DNA from: Lepidodermella squamata | Taxonomy: Eukaryota > Gastrotricha | Assembly (NCBI GenBank): GCA_047495785.1 | Contig: JBLDXI010000011.1 | Span: 1,550,001 to 1,614,000 of the forward strand | Length of the DNA: 64,000 bases | Direction: 5' to 3' | In this document: one piece after another, positions 42,277 through 54,781 of the stretch | How the letters are laid out: every line of letters begins with the position of its first letter | How positions within the stretch are numbered: the first letter of the stretch is position 1 | Position numbers and translations under genes: made by a program | The notes under the pieces: model-generated | Seen by the model: the letters and a program-made list of their open reading frames with translations, nothing else | What the model was told of the DNA's origin: nothing | Databases searched by the model: none

Positions 42277-44918
42277 TCAAGTAAATTCTGGTGTTTGTGT
42301 CGTAACATCTTCCTGGGTTGTAATGGTTGTAGGATCGTCATCTAGAGGTGTTATCAAGGTCGTGAGGGTCGTGTAAGATGCCATGGCAGCTTTTAATAAC
42401 TCCGCCAGTTCAATCTGCCCGGTGTAACTCGCGACATCCAACGCAGTCTCCAGGTTACATTTATCGATGTAGTTAGGATCGGCCCCTCTCGCTAGCAACT
42501 CTTCAGCTATCGCCACAGTCTCTCGTTCCTTCACGTCCTCATCGTCACTGATACTATGCCTGTAGTAGCGATGAAGTTTTTTGTTAGCCATCGAGGCAAC
42601 TCGGTATAATGGAGCGTTACAGCCACGTAAATTCGAGCTATTAGGATCCGCGCCTCGACTTAGCAGGAAAAATATGACTTGACGGCGTTTCTTCAGGGCT
42701 AGAGCTGCATTCAATGGGGTCCGTTTGTTCACATCCCTCGCATCGATATAAGCGCCATGGTCGAGTAAGAAGCTCAAAACAGGCAGCTGAGGGTAGCAAC
42801 AGTCTGATTCAATCAAAAGACCGAGTGGGGTCAGCCCAGTTGTTGGTACAATCGCGTCGATTTCAGCGCCGTAGTCTAGCAATAGTTTCATGATTCGAAT
42901 ATTTTGCCTAGTCGCGGCGAGGTGGAGAAGAGATGGACTGTGGCCGCTAGCTGTTACATCGGCCCCTTTTTCCAGCAGAAATTCAACAGCTTCTGGTGAG
43001 TTGGCATGCATCACAGCGTAGACCAACGGAGTTCCTTCTGAGGCAACGGCCTCCAAATTTGCTCCATTTTCCAGGAGAAGTTCCATCATGTAGATGAACC
43101 CATTACGCGCAGCTAAATGCATGAAAATTAATTGAAAAATCGAAATTTGAAATGTAAAATTACCGAAATGAAGAGGAGTAGCCTCGTGATTATCCACAGC
43201 GTTAACATCTGCGCCCAAATGAAGCAGAACCCTCGCCACACTTAGGGATTTGTAACTCACAGCAATATGTAACGCAGTTTGGCCGAGATGGTCGACCGTT
43301 TTAACGAAGCTTAAATCCGGCGCAACAGTCGTAAATGTCCCCATTGTGGTTGTATCAGGCGAATCTGATGTCAAATTCTTCCCGGACTCAATGAAAGCCT
43401 TTGAGATGGGTTCAACTAAAAGTCTCGCAACTTGCTCCATATCGCCAGAAAAAATCGCTCGATGAAACGGTGGAATTGCGAATTTGTTGTAAAATTTATC
43501 CGGGACAAAAATTTGGCTTAGATTCCCCAGCGTAACTTTCCGATCTACTGTCAAAAGCCATAACAGGTCAGATAGGTTGAAATTACCATGGGTACGAGCT
43601 ACCAACACAGGATCATGCTCAGGGCATAAGGTTTTCGAAGAGTTCAACTCAGCCCCATAGGCCACCATAATTTTCGCGATGTATTCGTAGTCTTGGGATC
43701 CTCTAATCGCAAACCCAATCATGGGAGTCAGGCATTTCTTTGGCTTAATGATTTTCGGTGCCTCGGTAGTTGTTGTATGAAAAGGAAAATCACGTTCTAA
43801 CTCTTCGTCGTTCAAAAATGTCACGTCAATATTAGTATTATTCCTCCTAACGCCAGCATTAGGATTCGCACCGTGTTGTAACAACATCCGAATCACAGTG
43901 ACTTTGTTGTTTAGACCGCCCTGGCTCATCGACATATTCGTATCCTTATTATCGACAATCGCAGTGTAGAGGGGTGTTAGGCCCCTCGAATCCGCCGCCT
44001 CAACATCAGCCCCGTTTTTCAGCAAGTAATCGATAACAGCGATGTTCATACTCGCAACGGCGTTGTGGAGCGGGGTTCGCGCTGATCTTCGACACCTCGC
44101 CTCAATATCGGCCCCATATTCCAGTAGCAGGTCCATAATAGCGACCTGGGTGTGAGCCGTATTGTCCCTCGCGAAAATGTTCAACGGTGTACAGCCTTCA
44201 TTATCCTTCGCATCGACATTCGCGTGATGCTCAGCCAGTAAAATTTGAACATTCCTAACATTTTGATTCCGAACACTGACGTGAAGGGCAGATTCGTGGT
44301 AAGAATTAGTCGCGTCAACATCTGCACCATTTTCCAGCAAAAGTTTCAGCGCATCGCTCGAATAAATGTCGTATAAAGCCGCGTAAAGTAGAGGAGTACC
44401 GCCTGGGATTAAATCCGGTGATATTTGGGCGTTGACATTAGCTCCATGTTCTATAAGAGCTTCCATGATATTGATTGTCCCAGTTTTCGCGGCGAGATGT
44501 AAGGCAGTCTCTTCGTACTCAGGATTTGCTACGCTGTGATTCGCCCCGCGAATTAGAAGAGCTTTCGCACATTCAAATTGCTGGAACTTCGCGGCCATGT
44601 GCAAAGCTGTTTGTCCAAGCCTAAACAAATTCATCTAAAACTCGAAGGTCAAGACTAATTGTTCAATTACCAATCGACTTTATCGATATCGACCCCAGCA
44701 TCCAGCAGGCCTTCGACCTCGGACAATGCCCCGCTGCTAACCGCAAAGGTAAGGGGCGGTACGTCTTCATAGACATCATTCTTCTTAGGCATAGAATACG
44801 GCCACTTGTTGGCATGTTTAAGGGACGGATTAGGCGTCGTGCTTCGGATGAAAGATGATAGAGCTATTTGGAAGCAGAGCAGACTTCCGACATAAGGAAT
44901 CGTACAACACCTGCCCAT
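42277..44918 (-). CDS. Ankyrin-repeat protein with possible signal peptide
   Basis: Exons are 44918-44671, 44620-43164 and 43112-42277, giving 846 residues. The 53-bp second intron happens to be open in frame. Removing it restores TPLHFAARNG, a proper ankyrin helix. The first intron joins VDW to LGQTALHMAA. About 15-18 ankyrin repeats follow (TALHLAAK, LLLENGADVDA and similar) in two blocks, separated by a less regular stretch rich in Thr at about 290-480. The N-terminus has a hydrophobic run (about residues 5-25) that could be a signal peptide. The C-terminus is Thr-rich. There is no kinase, death or channel domain. The role is protein-protein binding, inside or, unusually, outside the cell. 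Confidence 0.8.
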
Positions 44919-45681
44919 CAACAACTGTTGCGTTTCTCGTGCTGACTTCCAAAAATCATTGCGCGCGCGCGAAAAAAAACTTGTTTTGCCGGACGTGGCG
45001 TTTGGCCCGTGTCACTTGTGCAAACATTGACCCGAGCGGCGAAAATAATAGCCAGGTAAATACGACCGGCCGCCGCATAAATATGACACTAAAATGTTTA
45101 TTCAAACGCTTTTTACAGCGGTGACGAGCCGCAAAAAATCGATTCTTCAGAACCGCACTTCAAAACAAGAAACTCGGATTGTATCTCTTTTAATTTCGTT
45201 TTATTTTTTCGACCGCTCGTTTTTATCATCAATCAAGCCGTAATAAACATAAATAAAGCGTAATTAAATATATGTATTAGTAAAATGTAACGTTAGCTCG
45301 ACATTCGTGGTATTAAGTTTTTCGCCGTGTAATGCATAGTGAATGAAGAGGATTATCCCGTAAGTAGTAAAAGAGATTTTTATTTGGCGATGATTTCATT
45401 CCAAAGGGGTGAAAATAGCGTAGAATAACTTTATTATTACAAACAGAGATGTGTGAATTTGAGGCCGACTGTCGGCCTCCGGACTGGTTTTTCAAGCGTA
45501 TTTTCAAGGCACAGATGATAGTAATAATGTAATATAACATGGGTTATACAAGTAAGAAAACATGCTGATTTGAATTGAAAGACCTTCGAGTGTCATACGC
45601 GATGGGACTTGCAGAGGTTGTGATTTTTTTTGTAAAGCTTTTTCTTGCGCGAAAAATTGAGAAGGAGGTGATACTTGTTTT
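44919..45681. other. Spacer between the ankyrin gene and the collagen-EGF gene
   Basis: AT-rich with a short CGCGCGCG run near 44960. No gene is seen. Confidence 0.4.
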
Positions 45682-47151
45682 CTAGTAATGCGTCAGGACA
45701 GTTTCCTCTTTCATCGCCTCGTCACTGGTGCCCCAGCCCATGCTTTCAACCGGCTGTAAAATGGGCGGTGGGTATGACTCCTCCTTCTCGATAATGTGCC
45801 GCTTAACAAGCAGCAAAATTATGGCGATGATAATGAACAGGGTTAAAATCGCCAGCCAAATGATGAGGCCGATAACAATCTCCCGCCTCAGCCATTTCGA
45901 CTCGCGAATGCTGAAACCTGATTGCGTGTTGGTCACCGCCAACGCAACTCCATCACGTCCCGAGCCACCCGAGGCCCCGCCACTGCCGCTAGACCCGCCC
46001 TGCAAAACCGCTGCAGATTGCGTTTGCAGTGAAATTGCGTTAAGTTGAGCTAGAACTGCGGAGCTGAGGGTTGGCGCCTGGTAAACGGTGCCTAGGCAGT
46101 AGTAAGTGCCGTAAGTGTTGACGCAAACATTTCCGCCGCAAATGCGCGGGTCTTTCGCGCACTCGTCAATGTCATTGCACCGATGCTTATCCGCTGAAAG
46201 CTCCAGGCCGATTGGGCAGTTGCAAATGTAAGATCCAACAGTGTCCTGGCAGTAATACTCGCAAACACCATTCGCAATGGCGCATTCGTTAACATCTAAA
46301 TTAATGTCGTAGTAAATGAAATTTTCGTGGTTTTAAGGTCTTACTTTCGCAGGAAGAATTGTCTGAGGATAGGAGTTTCCAGCCAGGCCTGCAACGGCAC
46401 TCTGGCAACCCATTTGACAGCCAACATTCGTGCTCGCAGTCCAGGGAGTTATCGCGGCACTTCTCCTCGTGGTAGGGCTCACCCTGAGGCCCACGCTCCC
46501 CAGAATCGCCCCGGTCGCCAGGCGGGCCTTGAGGGCCGGGCAGGCCACGAGGTCCAGGGGGTCCGGCGGGTCCAGAGTCACCCTTGACACCCTTCGCGCC
46601 GAACCCTGTTGGGCCCATGTTGCCCTTGTCACCCTTTCCGCCAGGCTGGCCGGGGTCGCCGCGGAGACCACGCTGACCTCGGTCGCCAGGGTAACCGGTG
46701 TCACCCGGGTCACCTTTCAGGCCCCGCTCACCTCGAGGGCCAGCTGGGCCTGCAGCGCCCGGAGGACCAATGTCACCCTTCCGACCAACACGGCCCGGTT
46801 CGCCAGGCTCGCCAGGTGGCCCGTTGACCCCAGGAGGTCCGACAGGTCCCGGGAGACCTTGAGGGCCCTTTTAAGAACACAATATATTAAGGTGGGTTTG
46901 CGAAGAATTTTTAGGATGCTTACCATAGGACCAGGAGGGCCTTCAATAGCGCCGACAGAGACGTTACCTGGAGAGTAACGAAAAAAGTAGCGTTGACAAT
47001 TGCCACCGTTATTTGACGAGCAAGGTTGATAGACATCGTTAACATAAACCGACGACCACGGCAGTTCGTAGCTACTCGATCTAGCCGAGCCGCTAAGAAC
47101 CTGCGCGCTACTGATCGCCGCCAATGCGACAACGATAGCAAGTCGCCGCAT
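45682..47151 (-). CDS. Transmembrane collagen with EGF domains
   Basis: Exons are 47151-46924, 46867-46345 and 46295-45682, giving 454 residues. A signal peptide (1-16) and a short N-terminal segment with two Cys come first. About 45 Gly-X-Y triplets follow at about residues 71-207, starting GPPGPM at the end of exon 1, with a single imperfection (GPTGFGAKG). An EGF-like domain follows at about 212-250, then two calcium-binding-type EGF domains (DVNEC..., DIDEC...) to about 317. A Gly/Ser linker leads to one transmembrane helix (about 391-414, [20 protein letters not shown]) and a 40-residue cytoplasmic tail. It is probably a trimeric cell-surface adhesion or matrix receptor. The domain order does not match a named family that I know. 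Confidence 0.87.
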
Positions 47152-47983
47152 TTTCCGAATTAAAAAAAACCGGCTACTATCTATCTAACTGTGACTTTTA
47201 TTCATGCAATGTAAGCGAGCTGACGATGAAGACTCACGCAAGAACGTAACATATTAAATATGGATGGCAAATATTGTGGCGCTATTGTTTATACGCAGCT
47301 TGTGTGTGTATGTATGGATGGATATCGTGCGCACGTCGTACGTGTCAACGCCACTAAATTGTCGCCTGCCGGCGAACAATGACCGTAAGATGCTTTTCTA
47401 CTATCATTACACATCATCAGCGTACAGGCACGTGGGCCGCTGCTGATACAAAGTAACAGTGCAACTTTTGTATCTAAGCAGATCAAGCAGATATAGGGAC
47501 CTACTGTATATGTGTTGTATGTACTCTCGGCGTCTTTTAGGCCCAAGTGTGGCGCCGCGCGTTTAGAAAGCGTGCCAAATGGATTCCCGGTGTCGCGAGG
47601 TATCTACTCTCTAGGCATATAGGTATACAGCGCCGGGCAAAATAATGAAGTCGCGACTGCTGAATTGAGACCGCACTTATACAGAGCGCATGCGTGAGAG
47701 ATTCGCGCGAGTAAACAAACAAACATATGGAAATCACGGGAACCAGTTACACGCCCAATTTCCTGAGGTCAACAACCCTATCCCACAGCCGAATTCCCGC
47801 TTTCCAGGCCAGTTTTTCTATAGGTGTGAAGTATAACCATCCTATACGCCAAAGTGCATATTTCCAACATTTTCAGCTCCCTTAAAGCACACAGTGATAT
47901 TTTCAACCTTTAAGTGAGTTTTCTACTCAAGTGATGTTTCTAGATTTTGCGAAAATAATAACCAAAGCAAACTACTAATACAG
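47152..47983. other. Spacer upstream of the collagen-EGF gene
   Basis: Holds the promoter side of the collagen gene and the 3' end of the next minus-strand gene. No gene is seen. Confidence 0.4.
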
Positions 47984-50891
47984 CTAGTTTCCGCATTCCC
48001 ATGCTGCAATACCTCTGTACTGGTAGTGATAAATCGGCTTCTGGCGATGTCGCCCGATTGCTGAGTGGTGAATGCTGGGATAATTATCCACAGCATCACC
48101 ACCAGGCGGCTTCTGATCAGCGGCACCTCGTGGTAAGGCGTTAACAACTGTTCTATGGGGAATTTCAGGACCTTTTGCGTTTGCTATAGGGTTTCGGGTG
48201 AGACCAAGCAAAAAACGATTAGCAAAGCCCCGTATTTAACTGAATTTACGCCTAGTTTCAAGACTTACCGGCATAGCTAGTATCCACCGTAATTGATAGC
48301 GAGTATTTTCTGTACAGCTTCAGATCATCGAATTGGTAAGACTCGCCAACGCTGATTTGTTGGCGTTGGTCGTAGAGCACGTAGTACATGAGGGCGAAAG
48401 CTGGGTCGCCAGATACCGGATCATAAGCGACCATATTATCGTCGGGTTCGTTCATAAAACCGAGGTAGTCGAAGTCAGAAACGTTGAAGCGCTCTTGTGG
48501 CGAGAGGTACAGCGTAACTGGGCCCTCTTTTACCGGAACATATGCCTTCTCAGCGATCAGTTCGAACAGGTTCTTCTTCTCACGGAATTGCTTCCGTCTC
48601 CACACCTAAAAATCAATTTGCATGTTGAATATTCACCCCTCATTAGCATATTCAAATTTCTAAAAAATTTGCATATTCAATAAATTGATCTAAATGGTCA
48701 ATAATTAGTAATCTAAATATTCCGGAGTATGCTAACTAGGCTAATTTATCCTAATTTACATATTCAACCCTCATTTGCATATTCAAAATTCCAATGCGTA
48801 TGCAAATGAATCTTTGCAAGGAATAAAAAATTCAAATTCGTCGAAAATAGTAAAATCAATGCTAATTTACATATTCAAATAATTTGTGTGCATAAATTTG
48901 CATATTCACGCAATTTTAGCATATTCAAGCGAAAATAGGGAAATATAGGGAAACCAACCTGGAATCGGACTCCTTTGCCATCGACGCCCGACCGGGTGAA
49001 ATAAGCGCTGAAAGCGAGGACAAGGCCGTGTTTAACGCGAACACTGTCCATCAGGTAGATGCGGCGATGCGAGCCGGCTTGTGAGCCATTTCGCTTCTCC
49101 ATACCGTTACCAATAGTCACGACACCTTCACGAGGGTCGAGGAATAAGGTTTCATTGGTTTCAGTCTCAGCATCCGGAACTGGGGTGGTCACAATAGCCA
49201 CAGATGGGATCTAAAACAAGCAATATAGGAAAGCTTTAAAAATCCCATAGAAAACGTTTTCAAAGCTTTTGATACTACTCGTCTACAGGCGTAATATTTA
49301 ACATTAAGGAAGATTAAACAAAATGTACTGTAAAAAAGTCCCCATTTTTTGAAAGGTCCATGCAATTACCAAAATGCTATGTATCCACGTATGTAACAAC
49401 AATACCAAAGCTGTTGTTGAACTACCCATCTAAAGGTGTTTTTGTCATGCGACATGTTTACTACCTACCTGTTTCGCAACGTGTGCTTTCTGTGAGAACC
49501 CATGGCTAATCGCCGATGGGTAGTTAAACTCCTCCACCTGGCTGACTTGCTGCTGATTTGTCTGTTGTGGTGTTAGGGATTTGGTGGCATGTGAGCTTTG
49601 AGCTGTTGCCAAAGCCTGATAATTTTTCCGTGAAGTTTTAGTAATGTATTCGAAATTTTTTGAAATTTTCAAAATTCATTAGGGGAGAAAATGGGCCAAA
49701 GCAAAAAACACGTGATGTTAATCTCAATGTGTGTAGAAAGTGTAGTAGGTCTCACGATGACTGAGATTAATCTGCATTTTTCATTTTAACTTCAAATTTG
49801 AAACAAACTTACGGTAGCGCATTTCTGACGTTCCAGGAGGGACTGGGCATTTGCTGAAAATAGGAAAAAAATAGTTGTTTAAAGTTTCTTTCCGATTTTT
49901 ATCGTTTTAGAAATTCCAGAAAATTTGTAAAAATTCAGAAAAAATTAAAAAATTATTTTCGGCATTGAAAATTATCAAGTCACATTTTTCTATCAATTTT
50001 CAAATTTTAGCTGAATTTTTCTCCCAATTTCCTGAATAATTTTTGGGATTTTTAGACAATTTTTAATGTTTTACTTACCTCGTTTTGTCTCAAGATCCGA
50101 GCTTGTATCAACAATCGCACCGATTGAAATATTGCTCGAAACTTGCAAATTGCCGAAACGACGCGATTCGTACATTTTCAACGAATTGCTCGTCACATAG
50201 TTGTCATAGATCGTAAATTCACGCTCATCAGCGCGCCGTTCCAGCATGCGGTCATCGAAAGACCACACCAAACTAGCGCCTGATTCAATGTAGACACCCA
50301 ACACGTCACCGTCTTCAACGTCGAAATTCTCTTCGGGGCGAAGGACAACAGTGTGGACGGCGGATTCGCAGCCTTCTTTCGAGCCTAGCATAGCTGGGTT
50401 GTACTGCTTGTTGAAGAGAAGCGTGTAAATTATGTTTGGGACATCATCTCGAGTCGACCCGGATGGGCGCCAGATTTGAAAGAAAAGCGACTCGGATTTA
50501 CCGGCATCGCGTAAGTAAGCCTGAAAATTTATAAAATTAATTTAAAAAATGTCACTGAAAAAAATTAAAAATTCAGATATTTTTTTTAAATCTCAGCGAA
50601 CATATAAAAAAATTATTTGGAATATTTAGAAAAATTCTAAAATTTTTTGAAAATTTTTGAAAAAATGAAAGAATTCATTTTTACCTGGAAAGCAGCGATT
50701 GTTCCGTTTCGAAGTTGGCAACTCGTGCATAAAATGACACGTTTTCCTTCCCAGTACGTATTAGGCCGGTCGATCAAGCCGCTGTTAACGAAATATAGCG
50801 ATCGAGGCGCATCGTAAAGCGTCTGAAGGCCGAACAACGATGGCACGCAACACGCCGTGACGAGAAAAACCGCGAAAATTGACAAATTCAT
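47984..50891 (-). CDS. Secreted protein with a duplicated domain of unknown family
   Basis: Seven exons are read: 50891-50685, 50520-50079, 49854-49814, 49615-49469, 49210-48959, 48605-48269 and 48183-47984, giving 541 residues with every phase consistent. The signal peptide is MNLSIFAVFLVTACCVPSLFG. Two related domains (about 30-215 and 300-470) share an order of blocks. These are an F-x-A-Y-x-R/T segment, F-Q-x-W-R, V-x-L-x-P-x-E-x-F-x-V-x-D, D-x-LG-F/V, L-K-L/M-Y-x-x-R/Y, and I-x-VDTS. Between them is a Gln/Ser/Thr-rich linker coded by two small exons. The C-terminal 66 residues are Pro/His/Gln-rich, and there is no membrane helix. I do not recognise the fold. Confidence 0.78.
48610..48940. 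repeat. Cluster of TTTGCATATTCAA words in intron 5 of the duplicated-domain gene
   Basis: About nine copies or near copies lie near 48617, 48643, 48668, 48757, 48774, 48797 (reverse orientation ATGCAAAT), 48863, 48894 and 48918, inside a 353-bp intron. The core ATTTGCAT is the reverse complement of the octamer bound by POU-domain factors. A regulatory role is inference. Confidence 0.7.
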
Positions 50892-53800
50892 ATCGCAAAA
50901 TTGCAACTTTTATTCCGATTGATTGCTTTTTTTGTTAAATTAAATAAAATTGACCAGACCGCGATTGCGCTGGAAAACCGCTGTCATTCCCAGCCCTAGA
51001 AAATTAAAAAAAAAAATTTAAATTTAAGAAAAATTGTCCAAAAATATTTTATGAAAAGCACAAAGAAAATGTTTCAGTTGTGTGCAATTTTTCATTTTTT
51101 CTTAGGTACAGTAATTTTATATAGAAACGCGCAGTTATTACGTTAACCTATAGCGAGCGCGGGCTATTGACTGTTGTTAGAAAATGTGAATGAGCGCGCG
51201 AGAGTTGGTGACTTGACAATTACTTAACTAGCAAAAGGCAATCCCACGCGCACTGCTATATTGTATGCTTTTTGAAACGCAAATAATTTATATGAAAAAT
51301 AATTTATATATATAAAATGAAACAATAACAACAAAATTGATGAAGTGGGTCGTGTTAATGACGAGGCCGGCTTTCACATTTCAGACCGCGGCCTTTTCTC
51401 ATTAATGAAAATTAAAACGTGATCGTGATTCAAGGCGTTTCGACTGTTTTTAAGATAGAGCCTGGTGGTGGTAATAATGCAAGGTGACTAAACAGGGCGG
51501 GGTCCTTCTTTTTTAGCCGGCCGGAGAAGAAAATGCCAATTATATGCGCCATAATTACGAACAATGGATGTTTATTTTTATACGCAAGGTTAGGAATTCG
51601 CGTGACGTTAATAATCAAAACAATGAATACGCGCATGATTTATCGTAATATGATACTATAAAAAAATCGCCTTAAATTATAGCACAGCATTACATAAATT
51701 CGTAAAAATTCGAAATAAGATGAGGAAATCATAAATTATTGTAAAATAAGGCGTAACCAGATTTATTAATAGAAAAATTAACGGAGCGCAAAAAAATAAA
51801 TGTTCGGAACTAATTTCAGGGTGTAGGTTTGAGCGGAAGTAAATTTGCCCATTTTGACGCCAAATTTTACTTCAACGGAAAAACTTTAAAGCTAATTGCC
51901 AATCTTATGTTAAAATAGTTTCACTTTAGGACTAATTTTTTTTTTAATTTTTTGAATAATTTTGATTACAGATGATCGGATCTTACTTATAATAGAAATC
52001 ACGGAGAATTTTGTAGTAATTAATTTGTATTTTTCTACAAATTTAGAAACGGGGGAATCAAGCTAATTCGGTTCCGCTGTCTTACTTACGACCATTGTAA
52101 TTTCAGGCAATATTTCTAAATTTTAGGAGAAAATACCAAGATAAAAATTGACTAAATAAACAATTATTCCTATTAAAAATCCTTATACTCGCACAGCAAC
52201 TAATTATTTGCGCTATTGTAATTCTTCTAGATTCTAAATTTTCCGAGTTATGGGAGAAAATTTGGGAGAACGGGTCGAATAACTCAAAAAAATGTGAAGT
52301 GAAGAAATAACGCCTGTAACCAATGAATTTCTCAGAATTGTGTGTATTCGCTTGCCGTTATGAAAAATCTAGAAAAATGTCCCCAAAAATCGAAAAAATA
52401 TGAAAATATTCCTATAAAATTGTGTAGCCGACGAGGGAAATTTGTGAAAAAAAATCATAGGAATATACTCCTAAGCAAAGGCTGATAGATCACCGTGCGA
52501 ATTCACCTCAACAGCTTTCCTAATTAAGGCGGCTTTTTACTAAAGCGTAGACCCATCTCGTAGCGAAATTGTACTGCGTACAAAGGATAGGAAAATGCGT
52601 GACCCTGAAATTCCGAAAAAATTGAAATGGGAAACAACCACGAAAATAAATGATTAAAAATCTTGAAAATTTAGTGATGAAAATATTTAATAGGCATTAG
52701 GTTTCCTAAGAGAAATACAATAGGCTATTGTAGAAAATGATAACAATAGGCAAAATCGGACACCGGAATTTTTCTACGCCCATTCCTGCTTGCGCGCTAG
52801 ACAGTCAAAGGCGGGCGGGCTAACTTCCGGCAGACCGACCGGTGGTAGCGGCGGCGGCGACGCGGCGGCCCCACTGCATAAGAAGATGAGGCCACCTTAA
52901 AAACGCAGGTAGGTAGCGAGCGCACTCGACTAGAGACGCGTACCCGTCAGGCGGGTGAACACACGCACAGTAATAGCGGCCGCCCTCTTTTTCTCATGTA
53001 ATTGGACTGCGGCGGATTGAAGCTGCTGCTCTATAAGGAATCTCTTGTCGTGTAGTCGAGTAGCCGTAGTCGAGTAATGGCCGGCCTCATCGTCTAGCAA
53101 ACAAGCTGGACGGACGGCGAAGAAGAACTGTCGCACGGCTCCGCCTGAGCTAAAATGGCGGCGCACTACTATATTCTCGAGTAATATAACGTCTTTAGAA
53201 TATACCTAAGCAGCAGCGGCCGCATACAAACAAGCCGCCGCCGTTGCTGCTGCTGCTGCTGAACTCGGCCGCTCTAATAATAGCTGGTTTCTTCATCGGG
53301 GACGATCACCGAGCGACAACTATTATTATTATTATTATTACTGTTATATATCTTGAGCTTTCGTGAGGTTTCGTTTGTTTATGCCAGGTAAACACATATA
53401 CAACCAGCATCAGTGTCCCCGTTTATTACTCGCCTGCCTTAATAATATTAGTTTCATCGCACTGTGTGTTAGATATGCGACGCGAAAACAGCCCCGGCTA
53501 GTGTGAATTCTTGCTTCACAGAGATTAATAAACAGGAAATTTTTGCTATGAAACGATAGTATAAAGCAAAGCGCGTGTTTGCCATGTGCGTATAATAACT
53601 TGATATTATTATTATTATTATACATTGCAAATAACAATACTATACACTAGTATTTTAAGGCGGATTTTCTTAAACAAATTTTCGACATTTTTGCGCTGTG
53701 TGTGTGTAATAAAAATTATTTTATTATTATTCAAGGAAGCGTTTTGTTGCAAAAACATGCGATTGCGGACAATTAAATATGCATTATATACCCTTTGTTT

Positions 53801-54781
53801 TGCTTTTCGGCTTCAAATTATCATTATTAAGACGGTACTTTGTTTGTGAAAAATTGAGCATTTTCAAGTGTTTCATCGAACAATGTAAACGAGTGGGCAA
53901 TTAAACCTCGGATATGTCAAGTGGGTGCTAGCAGCTTTTCACAAAAATTGATCACGCGATTTTAAGAGCGGAAAACAAGTCTCAGCAGGATTTCCATTAT
54001 TTGCTTATTCAGTTATTCATGAAAATTTACAAAAAATATCAAGAAATAATAGAAAATAGGGCACCGTTTAGAAAGTTGACTATAAAGCGTGTCCTATAAA
54101 CTGCGCAGCCATTTTCTCATTTTGCAGCATTTTTGGAAAAATTCAAAATGTATTCATTTTTAGGAAAATTTGGTTAGATGAAACAGACATAGACGAAAAA
54201 AACAATTTTACCCGGGAAAACCCGATGGTAACTGGTTCGGTATTTTCAGGTTTCACCCGGAAAATAAATTACTTTATTTTCATTTTTTATTTACGCTGAT
54301 TTTTTCAAAATAAGCTGACCCCATTTTCGCCAGTTTTTCCTCAAAAATCCAGCTCAAAAACTGTAAATCTGAGAGAATAAAATTTAACATATTTTGAAAC
54401 TCACCATTTTCTGTAACTCGATCTCCTCTTTCACATTCCTTCAGCTCGGTAATAAATAACTTCATGAAAAATAAATTAAATTAAATTAAAAAATAAAATT
54501 GAATAAAAAGCCATATTTTTGTAAGAAATCACTTGGTTTTTTTTTCGTTTATTCCAACTTGTTCATCACTCTAAATATCACGCAGTATAAAAAAGAACGA
54601 TCCAATAAACACAATCGACGACAAATTGGCGTTGGCGGCTATAATAATAAGATTATCAATATTACAAAGAAGAACCGGCGAAAAAATCACGCATGGCAGT
54701 CGGTGATTTTTTCAGCAGAATTTGAAAGAAGCCGAGGTTTCGAGAAAAAGAAAAAACAATTCACGCATAAAATGGCGACAA
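50892..54781. other. Large spacer with a GC-rich island and microsatellites
   Basis: 3.9 kb with no supported gene. Most of it is AT-rich. At 52790-53290 it becomes GC-rich (GGCGGCGGCGACGCGGCGG, a CTG run near 53250, NotI-like GCGGCCGC words). (ATT)n tracts lie near 53321 and 53605. A segment near 54080-54270 resembles 16676-16860. The island could be a CpG-rich promoter or a 5' leader, but no transcript structure can be read from it. Confidence 0.45.

Noticed and set aside
52930-53166. Minus-strand frame in the GC-rich island
   Set aside because: GC-rich repeats lengthen frames by chance and no motif is present.
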